64,000 nt of DNA, taken from positions 1-64,000 of the forward strand of contig NZ_SLXN01000003.1 in NCBI RefSeq assembly GCF_004345855.1. Reading direction: 5' to 3'. The notes below the pieces were generated by a model. The model worked only from the letters and a program-made list of their open reading frames with translations, did no database searches and was not told the DNA's origin. Source of the stretch: Sphingomonas sp. BK235. Its GTDB lineage: Bacteria; Pseudomonadota; Alphaproteobacteria; Sphingomonadales; Sphingomonadaceae. Each line of letters begins with the position of its first letter. The stretch's first letter is position 1. Positions 37,762 through 46,873 of this stretch are shown here, piece after piece. Made by a program: the position numbers and the translations under genes.

Positions 37762-38907
37762 TCAGCCGCCGCGCTTCAGCGTCTCGCGCGCGATGATCAG
37801 CTGCTGGATCTGGCTGGTGCCCTCGTAGAGGCGGAACAGCCGCACGTCGCGGTACAGCCGCTCGATCCCGTAATCGGCGATATAGCCCGCGCCGCCGTAG
37901 ATCTGCACCGCGCGGTCGGCGACGCGGCCGACCATCTCGCTGGCGAAATATTTGGCGGCCGCGCTCTCCAGCACCACGTCGTCGCCGGCGTCCTTGGCGG
38001 CGGCGGTGGCGAGCACCAGCGCGCGTGCGGCGAGCGCCTCGGTCTTGCTGTCCGCGATCATCGCCTGGATCAGCTGATGCTCCGCGATCGGCTTGCCGAA
38101 CTGGCGCCGCTCGCCGGCGTAAGCGACGCAGTCGGCGATCAGCCGCTCGGCCACGCCGACGCAGACCGCGGCGATGTGGAGCCGCCCGCGGTCGAGCACG
38201 CGCATCGCGATCTTGAACCCCTCTCCCTCCGCGCCGAGCCGGTTGGCGACGGGTACCGCGACGGCATCGAGATGGACGTCCGCGACCCTAGCGCCCTTCT
38301 GCCCCATCTTCCGTTCGGGCTCGCCGATCGACACGCCCGCGAGGTCGCGCGGCACCAGGAAGGCCGAGACGCCGCGTCCCCCGCTCTCCTCGCCCGTGCG
38401 CGCCATCACCGTGAACAGGTCGGCGCGATCGGCGTTGGTGATGTAACGTTTGGTCCCCGACAGGCGATAGACGTCCCCGTCGCGCACCGCGCGCGCCGTG
38501 ACCGCGCCCGAGTCGCTTCCCACCGCGGGTTCGGTCAGCGCGAAGCTGGTGATGATCTCGCCGCTCGCGATCCCGGGCAGCCACTGCGCTTTCTGCTCGG
38601 GCGTGCCCGCGAGCACCAGCCCCTGGCTGCCGATCCCGACATTGGTGCCGAAGGTGGAGCGGAACGCGGGCGTGGTGCGACCCATCTCGATCGCGACCCG
38701 CGCCTCCTCCGCCATGGTGAGGCCGAGCCCGCCATAGTCCTCCGCGATCGACAGGCCGAACAGCCCCATCGCGCGCATCTCGGCGACGACCGCCTCGGGC
38801 ACCGCGTCGTCGGCTTCCACCTGCGCCTCGAGCGGGCGCAGCCGCTCGGCGACGTAGCGGCGGACGGTCTCGATCAGCGCGGCGAACGTGTCGGGGTCGA
38901 GGGCCAT
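37762..38907 (-). CDS. acyl-CoA dehydrogenase
   Basis: A 381-residue FAD enzyme introducing a double bond into an acyl-CoA. The fold signs are in order: N-terminal helical domain with IAEDYGGLGLT, middle beta domain with FALTEPAVGSDSGAV and YRLSGTKRYITNADRAD, C-terminal helices with ERRQFGKPIAEHQLIQ, and IYGGAGYIADYGIERLYRDVRLFRLYEGTSQIQ, where the catalytic Glu of YEGTS is present. ATG 38907 (ALDPDTF) has only a weak ribosome-binding site; the frame is open further upstream without a better start. Probably the first gene of an operon with the SDR. Confidence 0.92.
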   Translation of the reverse strand: MALDPDTFAALIETVRRYVAERLRPLEAQVEADDAVPEAVVAEMRAMGLFGLSIAEDYGGLGLTMAEEARVAIEMGRTTPAFRSTFGTNVGIGSQGLVLAGTPEQKAQWLPGIASGEIITSFALTEPAVGSDSGAVTARAVRDGDVYRLSGTKRYITNADRADLFTVMARTGEESGGRGVSAFLVPRDLAGVSIGEPERKMGQKGARVADVHLDAVAVPVANRLGAEGEGFKIAMRVLDRGRLHIAAVCVGVAERLIADCVAYAGERRQFGKPIAEHQLIQAMIADSKTEALAARALVLATAAAKDAGDDVVLESAAAKYFASEMVGRVADRAVQIYGGAGYIADYGIERLYRDVRLFRLYEGTSQIQQLIIARETLKRGG

Positions 38908-39294
38908 GGGCGGGCAATCGGCTGTTGGTGGCGCCGCGACCCTAGGCGCGCAGCACGGGGCCGGCAAGCCGTTCGGCAAACCCGACGTTCGAAAATGGCG
39001 GAGTTGGTCGCCGCAGACACCATACTGGTCCGATGAAGGATGCGTGCGATCCAGCGAGGGCGTGGCGGAGCGAGGCGCGACGAATCGGGATTGCGGCGAT
39101 TCGGGGGCCGCCAGACGTCGATTTTAATAGCTGATTCACACTCAGCGGCAGCCTTACTGACCCATCGGATCGGCGAGGTGTCGGCTCGTCGCCGCCGCAA
39201 CTCGACTCGTCCGGAAAGGTTCCTCGCGCGTTTGTCGCGGTGCGATTTGCTGCCTAGCAGATCATCACCGTTTCGAGAGACCGGGGGGTCGCCC
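38908..39294. other. 387-bp divergent intergenic region
   Basis: Between the acyl-CoA dehydrogenase and CHAP genes, which point away from each other. No repeat, tRNA or convincing gene was seen. A short AT-rich stretch (GATTTTAATAGCTGATTCAC, 39119-39138) stands out in composition and may belong to a promoter. Confidence 0.4.
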
Positions 39295-39840
39295 GTGAAT
39301 TCCAAGACGCTGACGGCGCGCGTCGCGCTGGTGATGTCGTGCGCACTGATGACGGTGGCGCCCGCGCAGGCCCGCTACCTGCAATGCGTGCCGTTCGCGC
39401 GTGAGGTGTCGGGCATCGCTATCCGCGGCAACGCCAACACCTGGTGGGGCCAGGCCGCGGGCCGCTACGAGCGCGGGCACGTGCCGCAGGAAGGCGCCGT
39501 GATGGCGTTCAAGGCGACGCGCGGGATGCCGATCGGCCATGTCGCGATGGTCAGCCGGATCGTCAGCGAGCGCGAGGTGCTCCTCACCCACGCCAATTGG
39601 TCGCGCCGTGGCGGGATCGAGCGCGACGTGCGCGCGGTGGACGTCTCGCCCGCGGGCGACTGGAGCATGGTGCGGGTCTGGTATGCCGGCAACGGCGATC
39701 TCGGTACCACCAATTACCCGCTCGCCGGCTTCATCTATCCGGACAAGGCGCCGATGATCGAGGCCGAGGCGCCGCTCGCCCCGATGACGATCGCGACCAC
39801 CGCCGCCGCGCCGGTCGCGGGCACGCTGCCGGTCGAGTAA
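39295..39840 (+). CDS. CHAP-domain amidase/peptidase, exported
   Basis: A 181-residue exported protein with a signal peptide ending APAQA. The mature part is a CHAP (NlpC/P60-like) domain: LQCVPFAREVSGI with the nucleophile Cys, NANTWWGQAAG, and GMPIGHVAMVSRI with the His, followed by HANWSRRGGI. Such enzymes cut peptide links in peptidoglycan; similar short CHAP proteins are common in sphingomonads. A GTG start at 39295 gives the signal peptide and follows a G-rich stretch; upstream in-frame starts are less likely. Confidence 0.85.
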   Translation: MNSKTLTARVALVMSCALMTVAPAQARYLQCVPFAREVSGIAIRGNANTWWGQAAGRYERGHVPQEGAVMAFKATRGMPIGHVAMVSRIVSEREVLLTHANWSRRGGIERDVRAVDVSPAGDWSMVRVWYAGNGDLGTTNYPLAGFIYPDKAPMIEAEAPLAPMTIATTAAAPVAGTLPVE

Positions 39841-39861
39841 GCGTCGCCGGTCGCGCGCCGC

Positions 39862-40356
39862 TCAGGCCGCGCGGAACGTCATCGCCACGCCGTTCATGCA
39901 ATAACGCTTGCCCGTCGGCCGCGGTCCGTCGTCGAAGACGTGGCCGAGATGCCCGCCGCAGCGCCGGCAATGCACCTCCACCCGCGCCATGCCGAGGCTT
40001 CGATCGGTCCGCGTCGCCACCGCGCCGGGCAACGGCGCGTAGAAGCTCGGCCAGCCCGTCCCGCTGTCGAACTTGGTCCGCGACGCGAACAGCGGCGCGG
40101 CGCAGCCGCGACACGCGAAGGTACCGGCGCGATGCTCGTCGTTGAGCGGGCTGGAGAAGGGCCGCTCGGTGCCCTCGTGACGCAGCACGTCATAGGCGGC
40201 GGGGCCGAGCTGCTGGCGCCACTGCGCGTCGGTGCGGGTCACCGCGAACTGCTCGGGGGCGGCATCGGCCGCGCGGCCACAGCCCACCAGCGCGATCGCC
40301 GCGGTGCCGAGCGAGGCGAGCGCGACGAAGCCGCGACGGTCGACGGGGTCGGTCAT
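39862..40356 (-). CDS. msrB: peptide-methionine (R)-S-oxide reductase, Tat lipoprotein
   Basis: A 164-residue MsrB, reducing methionine-R-sulfoxide in proteins. The catalytic domain is complete: FACRGCAAPLFASRTKFDSGTGWPSFY, VEVHCRRCGGHLGHVFDDGP (the two CxxC zinc pairs) and RYCMNGVAM with the catalytic Cys near the end. Unusually it begins with a twin-arginine motif (DRRGFVALASLG) followed by a lipobox-like LVGC, so it is probably exported folded and anchored to a membrane, repairing periplasmic proteins. ATG 40356 is the natural start for that signal. Confidence 0.93.
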   Translation of the reverse strand: MTDPVDRRGFVALASLGTAAIALVGCGRAADAAPEQFAVTRTDAQWRQQLGPAAYDVLRHEGTERPFSSPLNDEHRAGTFACRGCAAPLFASRTKFDSGTGWPSFYAPLPGAVATRTDRSLGMARVEVHCRRCGGHLGHVFDDGPRPTGKRYCMNGVAMTFRAA

Positions 40357-40447
40357 CGTCGGGATATAAGCGCGCCCAGCGCCGACGCCAGCGCGGGAAC
40401 CGGAATTTCCTCGCATGGGTTAAGTCGTGGCAACGGAGCGTTTTTCC

Positions 40448-40720
40448 ATGTCATTCCAGCAGCTCGACCCGCCTCTTCCGGTTCATGTGCTCGATCGCGG
40501 GCCGGGCTATGCCTTCGCGGTGATCGATTACGGGCAGGAGCATAATCTGATCTGGGTCACCGCGATCAACGACACCGGCGAGATCTGGTGCGCGCCCAAC
40601 CCGCGCGTCCGGCTCCAGGCGAATTGGACGATGGGCCGCGCGCGTCCGCCCGCGGTGGCGGCCGCGCGCGATGGCAGCTGCGCCCCGGCCGATCCGCCGG
40701 TGGCGGCGCAGGCGGTCTGA
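40448..40720 (+). CDS. conserved-looking 90-residue protein of unknown function
   Basis: A cytoplasmic 90-residue protein, [20 protein letters not shown] then [20 protein letters not shown], ending in a Pro/Ala-rich tail. The fold appears beta-rich, and no motif is recognised. GGAG at 40435 serves ATG 40448; GTG 40427 is an alternative. Its end is close to proA (62 bases). Confidence 0.6.
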   Translation: MSFQQLDPPLPVHVLDRGPGYAFAVIDYGQEHNLIWVTAINDTGEIWCAPNPRVRLQANWTMGRARPPAVAAARDGSCAPADPPVAAQAV

Positions 40721-40782
40721 GCGACCCGGAAAAAGCACCGGGCGTGCTGGGCGATGACCCGGGCGCGTGCTACCCGCACGCG

Positions 40783-42045
40783 ATGCTCGATCCCCAGTCA
40801 CCCGTCGCCCTGATCGCCGCGCTCACCGCGCGTGCGCGTGTTGCCGCCGCGTCGCTCGCGGGGGCGGCGGATGCGGCCAAGGCACGCGCGCTGCGCCTCG
40901 CCGCCGACGCGCTGCGCGATCGCGCCGACGCCATCCTCGCGGCCAACGCCGAGGATGTGGCGCGCGCCACCGACAACGCTCTGTCGCCCGCGCTGATCGA
41001 CCGCCTCCGGCTCGATCGCGCGCGGCTCGGCGCGACCGCGGACGGCGTGGCGACGGTGGCGGAGCTTCCCGACCCGGTCGGGCAGGTGATCGACCGCGCC
41101 ACCCGCCCCAACGGACTCGCGCTCAGCCGCGTGCGCGTGCCGATCGGCGTGATCGGCATCGTCTACGAGAGCCGGCCCAATGTCACCGCCGACGCCGCGG
41201 CGCTGTGCGTTCGCTCGGGCAATGCGGTGATCCTGCGCGGCGGCTCGGAGGCGGTGGCGAGCAATCGCGCGCTCCATGCCGCCTTGGTGGAGGGGCTGGT
41301 CGCGGGCGGGCTGCCCGGCGACGCGGTCCAGCTGGTGCCCACCACCGATCGCGCCGCGGTGGGGGCGATGCTCGCCGCCGAGGGCGCGATCGACCTCATC
41401 ATCCCGCGCGGCGGCAAGAGCCTGGTCGCGCGCGTTCAGGCCGAGGCGCGCGTGCCGGTGCTGGCGCACCTCGACGGGATCAACCACGTCTTCGTCGATC
41501 GCTCGGCGGAGCCCGCGATGGCGCGCGCGGTGGTGATCGACGCCAAGCTGCGTCGCACCGGCGTGTGCGGCGCGATGGAGACGCTGCTGATCGATCGCGC
41601 CTGGCCGCATGCCGCGGCGCTGCTCGCGAGCCTGGCGGAGGCGGGTTGCGCGCTGCGCGGCGACGCCGCGGCACAGGCGCTGCTGCCCGCGATCGCCCCC
41701 GCCGAGGCGGCCGACTGGGACACCGAATATCTCGACGCGATCGCCGCGGTCGCCTTGGTGGACGGGATCGACGGCGCGCTGGCGCATATCGCGCGGCACG
41801 GCTCGCACCACACCGACGCGATCGTCGCCGCCGACGCGGCGGTGGCCGAGCGCTTCCTCGCCGAGGTCGATTCGGCGATCGTGCTGTGGAACGCGTCGAC
41901 CCAGTTCGCCGACGGCGCCGAATTCGGCCTGGGCGCCGAGATCGGCATCGCCACCGGGCGGCTTCACGCGCGCGGTCCGGTCGCGCTCGAGGGGCTGACC
42001 ACGTACAAGTGGATCGGGCGCGGCAGCGGCCAGGTCCGCGGGTGA
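40783..42045 (+). CDS. proA: gamma-glutamyl-phosphate reductase
   Basis: A 420-residue enzyme of proline synthesis, reducing gamma-glutamyl phosphate to glutamate semialdehyde with NADPH. It is of the usual length and has the aldehyde-dehydrogenase fold with [40 protein letters not shown], and [13 protein letters not shown] with the nucleophile Cys, ending [13 protein letters not shown]. The proB partner is not adjacent. ATG 40783 fits family N-termini. nadD follows 43 bases later. Confidence 0.96.
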   Translation: MLDPQSPVALIAALTARARVAAASLAGAADAAKARALRLAADALRDRADAILAANAEDVARATDNALSPALIDRLRLDRARLGATADGVATVAELPDPVGQVIDRATRPNGLALSRVRVPIGVIGIVYESRPNVTADAAALCVRSGNAVILRGGSEAVASNRALHAALVEGLVAGGLPGDAVQLVPTTDRAAVGAMLAAEGAIDLIIPRGGKSLVARVQAEARVPVLAHLDGINHVFVDRSAEPAMARAVVIDAKLRRTGVCGAMETLLIDRAWPHAAALLASLAEAGCALRGDAAAQALLPAIAPAEAADWDTEYLDAIAAVALVDGIDGALAHIARHGSHHTDAIVAADAAVAERFLAEVDSAIVLWNASTQFADGAEFGLGAEIGIATGRLHARGPVALEGLTTYKWIGRGSGQVRG

Positions 42046-42088
42046 GCGCGCGCGGCGCGGCGTCGCGCGGCAACGCGCCAGCGCGGCC

Positions 42089-42727
42089 GTGAACCGCCGC
42101 ATCGGCCTGCTCGGCGGCTCGTTCAACCCGGCGCACCGCGGCCATCGCCACCTGACGCTGGCGGCGATCCGCGCGCTCGACCTGGACGAGGTCTGGTGGC
42201 TGGTCTCGCCGGGCAATCCGCTCAAGCCGCGACGCGGGATGGCGCCGCTCGCGGCGCGGCTCGCCTCGGCGCGCGCGATGGCGCGACGCGCACCGATCCG
42301 CGCCACCGACATCGAGGCGCGGCTGCGGACGCGCTACACCGCGGACACGCTGTCCACTTTGTCGCGGCGCTACCCGCGCGCACGGTTCCTGTGGATCATG
42401 GGCGCAGACAATCTGACGCAATTTCATGAGTGGCAACGCTGGCGCACGATCGCGCGGACGATGCCGATTGCGGTGGTGGCGCGTCCGGGTTATGATGCGC
42501 GCGCCCTCGCGGCCCCCGCGATGGGTTGGCTGCGGCGCTTTCGGCGGCCCGCACGCCAGGCGAGGAAGTGGACCAAGTGGAGTGTGCCAGCCCTGGTGCT
42601 GCTGCGTTTCCGCCCTGACCCGACGTCCGCGACGCAGCTTCGCGCGGCTGATCCTGCCTGGCACGTACGTTTCGCCGGATTCCGATCCGCCACCGACACG
42701 CCCGCCGCAGCGCCCGCGGCATCTTGA
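42089..42727 (+). CDS. nadD: nicotinate-nucleotide adenylyltransferase
   Basis: A 212-residue enzyme of NAD synthesis, transferring AMP to nicotinate mononucleotide. The nucleotidyltransferase signs are GLLGGSFNPAHRGHRHLTLAA (HxGH), WWLVSPGNPLKP, TADTLSTL and FLWIMGADNL. It begins with GTG at 42089. The C-terminus is longer and more basic than in E. coli, with RRPARQARKWTKW. It belongs to the common proA-nadD-rsfS-rlmH gene order of alphaproteobacteria. Confidence 0.94.
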   Translation: MNRRIGLLGGSFNPAHRGHRHLTLAAIRALDLDEVWWLVSPGNPLKPRRGMAPLAARLASARAMARRAPIRATDIEARLRTRYTADTLSTLSRRYPRARFLWIMGADNLTQFHEWQRWRTIARTMPIAVVARPGYDARALAAPAMGWLRRFRRPARQARKWTKWSVPALVLLRFRPDPTSATQLRAADPAWHVRFAGFRSATDTPAAAPAAS

Positions 42728-42736
42728 GGAGCCACC

Positions 42737-43126
42737 TTGCCCGCCACTGACCCCGCTCACCGCACCGCCGACGCCGACCAGGCCGCGGCGCTGCACCGGC
42801 TCGTCCTGCAATCGCTCGACGACGACCAGGCGGTGGACACGATCTCGATCCCGCTCGCGGGCAAGTCGTCGATCGCGGACCATTTGGTGATCGCCAGCGG
42901 GCGCTCGACCCGCCAGGTCGCCTCGATGGCGTCGAAGCTGGCCGAGAAGATCAAGGGCGAGACCGGCCGCTCGGCACGGATCGAGGGCCTGCCCAGCGCG
43001 GACTGGGTGCTGATCGACGCCGGCGACGTGATCGTTCACCTGTTCCGTCCCGAGGTGCGCAGCTTCTACAATCTCGAGCGGATGTGGTCGTTCGGCGACG
43101 CGCCGCCCGCCGCCGGCGTGGCGTAG
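42737..43126 (+). CDS. rsfS: ribosomal silencing factor RsfS
   Basis: A 129-residue RsfS (Iojap/DUF143), which binds uL14 and blocks subunit joining in nutrient limitation. Typical sequence: AVDTISIPLAGKSSIADHLVIASGRSTRQVASMA and GDVIVHLFRPEVRSFYNLERMW. No ATG or GTG fits; I read TTG 42737 with GAGGAG at 42726-42731 as the start. Placement after nadD and before rlmH is the normal order. Confidence 0.93.
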   Translation: MPATDPAHRTADADQAAALHRLVLQSLDDDQAVDTISIPLAGKSSIADHLVIASGRSTRQVASMASKLAEKIKGETGRSARIEGLPSADWVLIDAGDVIVHLFRPEVRSFYNLERMWSFGDAPPAAGVA

Positions 43127-43193
43127 GACGGGCGGCAACGCCCCTCGGTAGAGGGGGCATCCCGATGATGGCGAGAGCCTTGCAGAAGGCTCC

Positions 43194-43312
43194 CGTCATC
43201 CCGGGCCCTTCGACAAGCTCAGGAGAGCCTTGACCCGGGATCCATCGCGCCGCGAGAATCGCCGGCGTTGCTCTCGCGGCACCATGGATCCCGGCGTGAG
43301 GCCGGGATGACG
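43194..43312. repeat. palindromic repeat, type A, with 24-bp insert
   Basis: Left arm CGTCATCCCGGG, right arm ATGGATCCCGGCGTGAGGCC / GGGATGACG. Unlike the other copies, the left arm is split by roughly 24 bp reading CCTTCGACAAGCTCAGGAGA before TTGACCCGGGATCC resumes. The inserted CCTTCGACAAGCTCAGG resembles another common dispersed repeat arm. Confidence 0.8.
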
Positions 43313-43454
43313 GTGATGAAAGACTAAGCCGCCTTTTGGGTCCGGACCCAAGGCGCATAGAGAGCCGCCGGCGTTGCTCTCGCGGGACGAAGGATCGCCG
43401 CGCCTGTCGCAGACATCGGATGACGCCGCGGCGCGCAGCCGCTAGTCTCGCGCC

Positions 43455-43877
43455 ATGTTGCTCCACATCGTCGCGCGCGGACGGATCGGACGCTCGCCCG
43501 AGGCCGAGTTGGTCGACCGCTATCTCAAGCGGATCGCCTGGCCGACGCGGCTGAGCGAGCTGCCCGATCGCGGCGGACGCGAGCCCGACGGCATCGCGCA
43601 GGGCCGTCGCGTGCTGCTCGACGAGAAAGGCGAGGTGCTCGCCTCCACCGGCTTCGCGACCCTGCTCGGCCGGTGGCGCGACGATGGGGTGCGTGAGGCG
43701 CGCTTCCTGATCGGTGCCGCCGACGGCTTCTCCGACGCCGAGCGCGACAAGGCCGATCTGCTGCTGTCGTTCGGGCGCGCCACCTGGCCCCATCTGCTCG
43801 CCCGCGCGATGCTGGCGGAGCAATTGTTCCGCGCGACCAGCATCCTCGCCAACCATCCCTATCACCGCGAGGGCTGA
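43455..43877 (+). CDS. rlmH: 23S rRNA pseudouridine1915 N3-methyltransferase RlmH
   Basis: A 140-residue SPOUT methyltransferase that methylates pseudouridine 1915 of 23S rRNA. It is of the usual length. Family signs: LSELPDRGG, VLLDEKGEVLASTGFA, EARFLIGAADGFS and SFGRATWPHLLARAMLAEQLFRA, ending in the C-terminal NHPYHREG. Confidence 0.96.
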   Translation: MLLHIVARGRIGRSPEAELVDRYLKRIAWPTRLSELPDRGGREPDGIAQGRRVLLDEKGEVLASTGFATLLGRWRDDGVREARFLIGAADGFSDAERDKADLLLSFGRATWPHLLARAMLAEQLFRATSILANHPYHREG

Positions 43878-43881
43878 GGCG

Positions 43882-44868
43882 ATGCGGCTGATCCGCCTCG
43901 GCGCGGCGCTGTTCGCCGCGGCGCTGCTCGGCCCGGGCGCGGACGCGCTGCCCGAGCCGGCCGCGCGCCGCGCCGCGCCGTCCTTCGCCGGGGCGGAGGC
44001 CGAGATCGCGGCCGAGCGCGCGCGCGCCGCGGCGATCGCGACGCGGCTGGCGCGGCAGCGCGCGCGGCTGGCGGCGGAACAGGGGCCGGTGGTCCGGCTC
44101 GTCGCCGCGGCCGCGGCGATGGCACGCCGCCCGCGCGCCGCCGTGCTGGCCCGCCCGGGCAGCGTGAGCGATCTCGTCCATGTGGAAGCGGTGCTCGGCG
44201 CGCAGGCGGCGCGGCTCGACCAGCGCACCGCGCGCCTGCGCGGAGCACTGGCGCGGACGCGCGCGCTGTCGGCGAGTGCGCAGCTGACCGAACGCGCGCT
44301 CGTCGCGGAGCGCGCGCGGCTGGTCGAGGCGCGCGAGCGGCTCGCCGCGCTGGCCGGCGACGACGAACGCGCGCTGGCGCTGGAGGAAAGCGCGCGCGAC
44401 ACCGCGGATCGGATCGCCGCGCTGGGCGGGGCGGAGGCGGTGCTCGGTGACCTGATCGCGCTGCCGGGGCCGCCGCGCAGCGACGCGCCGGCGGCGCGGC
44501 CGTCGCCGGCCTATCGCCTGCCCGCGACCGGGCGCCTGATCACCGGGCTGGGCGAGCTGTCGGACAATGGGGTCCGCTCGCGCGGCCTGACGCTGGCGGT
44601 GACGCGCGGCGCGACGCTGGTCGCGCCCGCGGCGGGGGTGGTGCGCTATGTCGGGCCGTTCCGCAGCTATGGCACGATCGTGATCCTCGACCATGGCGCC
44701 GGCTGGCAGACGCTGGTGACCGGTGTCGGCGCCGCAGCGGTGGCGCGCGGCGATCGCGTGGCCGCGGGCGCCGCGCTCGGCCGGGCGCCCGACCGGCGCG
44801 ATGCCACCGTGACGGTGGAGCTGCGCCGCCGTGGCGTACCGGTCGACGTGGCGCAGCTGGCGGGATGA
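43882..44868 (+). CDS. EnvC-like murein hydrolase activator (degenerate LytM)
   Basis: A 328-residue exported protein: signal peptide (residues 1-22), a long coiled-coil region (about 30-200, rich in Ala/Arg/Glu heptads), and a C-terminal LytM/M23 domain (ATGRLITGLGELSDNGVRSRGLTL, then YGTIVILDHGAGWQTLVTGV). The zinc ligands of active M23 enzymes are missing: no His-x3-Asp and no His-x-His. As in EnvC, it should activate a cell-division amidase rather than cut peptidoglycan. ATG 43882 is five bases after rlmH; ctpA follows, a conserved gene pair. Confidence 0.88.
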   Translation: MRLIRLGAALFAAALLGPGADALPEPAARRAAPSFAGAEAEIAAERARAAAIATRLARQRARLAAEQGPVVRLVAAAAAMARRPRAAVLARPGSVSDLVHVEAVLGAQAARLDQRTARLRGALARTRALSASAQLTERALVAERARLVEARERLAALAGDDERALALEESARDTADRIAALGGAEAVLGDLIALPGPPRSDAPAARPSPAYRLPATGRLITGLGELSDNGVRSRGLTLAVTRGATLVAPAAGVVRYVGPFRSYGTIVILDHGAGWQTLVTGVGAAAVARGDRVAAGAALGRAPDRRDATVTVELRRRGVPVDVAQLAG

Positions 44869-44993
44869 GCGATCACGCGGGCGCCGCGCCTGCGTCCCCC
44901 GCTCAGCCGCGGTTCAGCCGCGCGGGCGCTAGGATCGCGGGTGCAATTCCGCTACATCGCGGGATCGCTCTCACCGGGGTCTCGACCGTTCGC

Positions 44994-46355
44994 ATGAAGT
45001 CCAAGCTGCTCCAGGCCGCCGCGCTGGTCACCACGATCGCGATGGTGCCGGTCGCCACCGGTGCGATGGCCGCCGCCGATACCAGCACCTATCGCGAGAT
45101 GGACACGTTCCTCGATGTCTACAATCGCGTGAAGGCCGACTATGTCGACAAGGTCACCGACGAGCAGCTGATCAAGGGCGCGATCGACGGCATGCTCGCC
45201 GCGCTCGACCCGCATTCCAGCTATGTCGACGCCTCGGACTTCGACAACCTGCGCATCCAGACCGAGGGCAATTACGGCGGCCTCGGCCTCACCGTCTCGA
45301 TGGAGGACGGCGCGGTGAAGGTCGTCTCGCCGCAGGAGGACACGCCCGCGGGGCGCGCCGGGATCAAGTCGGGCGACTTCATCACGCATATCGACGGCAA
45401 GCTGATCTACGGCGGCACGCTCGACGAGGCGACCGCGCAGATGCGCGGCAAGCCCGGCACCAAGATCTCGCTCACGCTCGTCCGCCCCGGCCGCGACAAG
45501 CCGATCGACGTCACGCTCGTGCGCGAGGTCATCGTCCAGCGCCCGGTCAAATGGGAAGTGAAGGGCGACGTCGGCTACATCAACATCAACACCTTCTCGG
45601 AGGCGACCGGGGCCGACACGCGCGCCGCGGTCATGGCGATCGACAAGTCGCTCGGGCACAAGCCGCTCGGCTATGTCGTCGACCTGCGCGAGAACGGCGG
45701 CGGGCTGCTGACCCAGGCGATCGAGGTGTCCGACGCTTTCCTCGAGCGCGGCGAGATCGTCAGCCAGCGCGGCCGCGAGAAGGACGACATCGAGCGCTAT
45801 TTCGCCAAGCCCGGCGACGTCGCGCACGGCCTGCCGATCATCGTGCTGACCGACTCGGGCACCGCCTCCGCCAGCGAGATCGTCGCGGGTGCGCTGCAGG
45901 ATCACCACCGGGCGCTGGTGATGGGCGAGCGCAGCTTCGGCAAGGGATCGGTGCAGACGCTGCTCCAGCTCGGGCCGCGCACCGCGCTGCGGCTCACCAC
46001 CGCGCGCTATTTCACGCCGTCGGGGCGAAGCGTGCAGGAGGGCGGGATCGAGCCCGACATCCGCGTGCCCCAGCTCTCCGACCCCGATTACAAGTCGCGC
46101 CCGGTGTTCCGCGAGGCCGACCTGCGCCGCCACCTGATCAACGAGATCAAGTCGCCCGACAATGCGGTGCTGGAGGAGGACACCAAGGACGACCCGCGCT
46201 TCACCGCGACGCCGGAGTCGCTCAAGAAACAGGGCGTCGAGGACTTCCAGCTCTGGTACGCGCTCAAGACGATCGCGCGGCTCGGCGGGCCGCAGCAGGT
46301 CGCCGCGGTAACCCAGTCGATGGCGAGCAATCCGCCGGCGGCGGGCAAGAAGTGA
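44994..46355 (+). CDS. ctpA: carboxy-terminal processing protease, S41
   Basis: A 453-residue periplasmic serine protease. Signal peptide (residues 1-26), helical lead with YREMDTFLDVYNRVKADYV, PDZ domain (about 90-170), and the S41 core with NGGGLL, TDSGTASASEIVAGA (catalytic Ser near 293) and RSFGKGSVQT (Lys near 317). It trims C-termini and degrades hydrolases of the cell wall. I chose ATG 44994, as it directly yields the signal peptide; an alternative ATG 44865 overlaps the EnvC-like stop. Its own TGA overlaps the GTG of the DsbB-like gene. Confidence 0.95.
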   Translation: MKSKLLQAAALVTTIAMVPVATGAMAAADTSTYREMDTFLDVYNRVKADYVDKVTDEQLIKGAIDGMLAALDPHSSYVDASDFDNLRIQTEGNYGGLGLTVSMEDGAVKVVSPQEDTPAGRAGIKSGDFITHIDGKLIYGGTLDEATAQMRGKPGTKISLTLVRPGRDKPIDVTLVREVIVQRPVKWEVKGDVGYININTFSEATGADTRAAVMAIDKSLGHKPLGYVVDLRENGGGLLTQAIEVSDAFLERGEIVSQRGREKDDIERYFAKPGDVAHGLPIIVLTDSGTASASEIVAGALQDHHRALVMGERSFGKGSVQTLLQLGPRTALRLTTARYFTPSGRSVQEGGIEPDIRVPQLSDPDYKSRPVFREADLRRHLINEIKSPDNAVLEEDTKDDPRFTATPESLKKQGVEDFQLWYALKTIARLGGPQQVAAVTQSMASNPPAAGKK

Positions 46356-46873
46356 CCGGCGCGACGCTCGATCGGCCGTTCGGCGCGCGCACGGGGCAGG
46401 GGCTGCGCAACGCGCGACTGCTCGCGCTGCTGGTGCCCGCGGCGCTGCTCGCGGGCGCCTGGGCGTTCCAGCTGATCGGCGAGCTCTATCCGTGCGAGAT
46501 GTGCCACTGGCAGCGCTGGCCGCATTATGGCGCGGTGGCGATGGCCGCGCTGGCCTTCGTGATCCGCGCGCCGCGCGTGCAGGCGACGCTGGTGGCGGGC
46601 GCGGCGGCGCTGATCGTCGTCTCGGGCGCGATCGGCGTGTTCCACGCCGGCGTGGAATATCACTGGTGGCAGGGCGTGACCGCCTGCACCCAGACGACCA
46701 GCACGGTCGGCCTCTCCACCGACCAGGCGCTCAAGGACCTGCTCGCCGCGCCGATCGTTCGCTGTGACGCGGCGCAATGGTCGCTGCTCGGCGTGTCACT
46801 GGCGGGATGGAACGCTCTGCTCTCCTTCGTCGGCGCGGCGCTGATCGTATCGCAGCTCTGGAGGCGCGCATGA
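46352..46873 (+). CDS. disulfide bond formation protein B family
   Basis: A 173-residue inner-membrane protein with four predicted helices, of the DsbB family that reoxidises DsbA-type thiol oxidases using quinone. The first cysteine pair is CEMCHWQRWP (near 48-51); the second includes TACTQTT and IVRCDAAQW, matching the periplasmic loop pair. GTG 46352 overlaps the ctpA stop, and its own stop overlaps coq7 (ATGA). Confidence 0.88.
   Translation: MTGATLDRPFGARTGQGLRNARLLALLVPAALLAGAWAFQLIGELYPCEMCHWQRWPHYGAVAMAALAFVIRAPRVQATLVAGAAALIVVSGAIGVFHAGVEYHWWQGVTACTQTTSTVGLSTDQALKDLLAAPIVRCDAAQWSLLGVSLAGWNALLSFVGAALIVSQLWRRA

Noticed and set aside
43345..43400. A further copy of repeat type A before rlmH
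   Set aside because: Only the central GCCGGCGTTGCTCTCGCGG part is shared with the copy just upstream; arms are missing, so it is at most a remnant.
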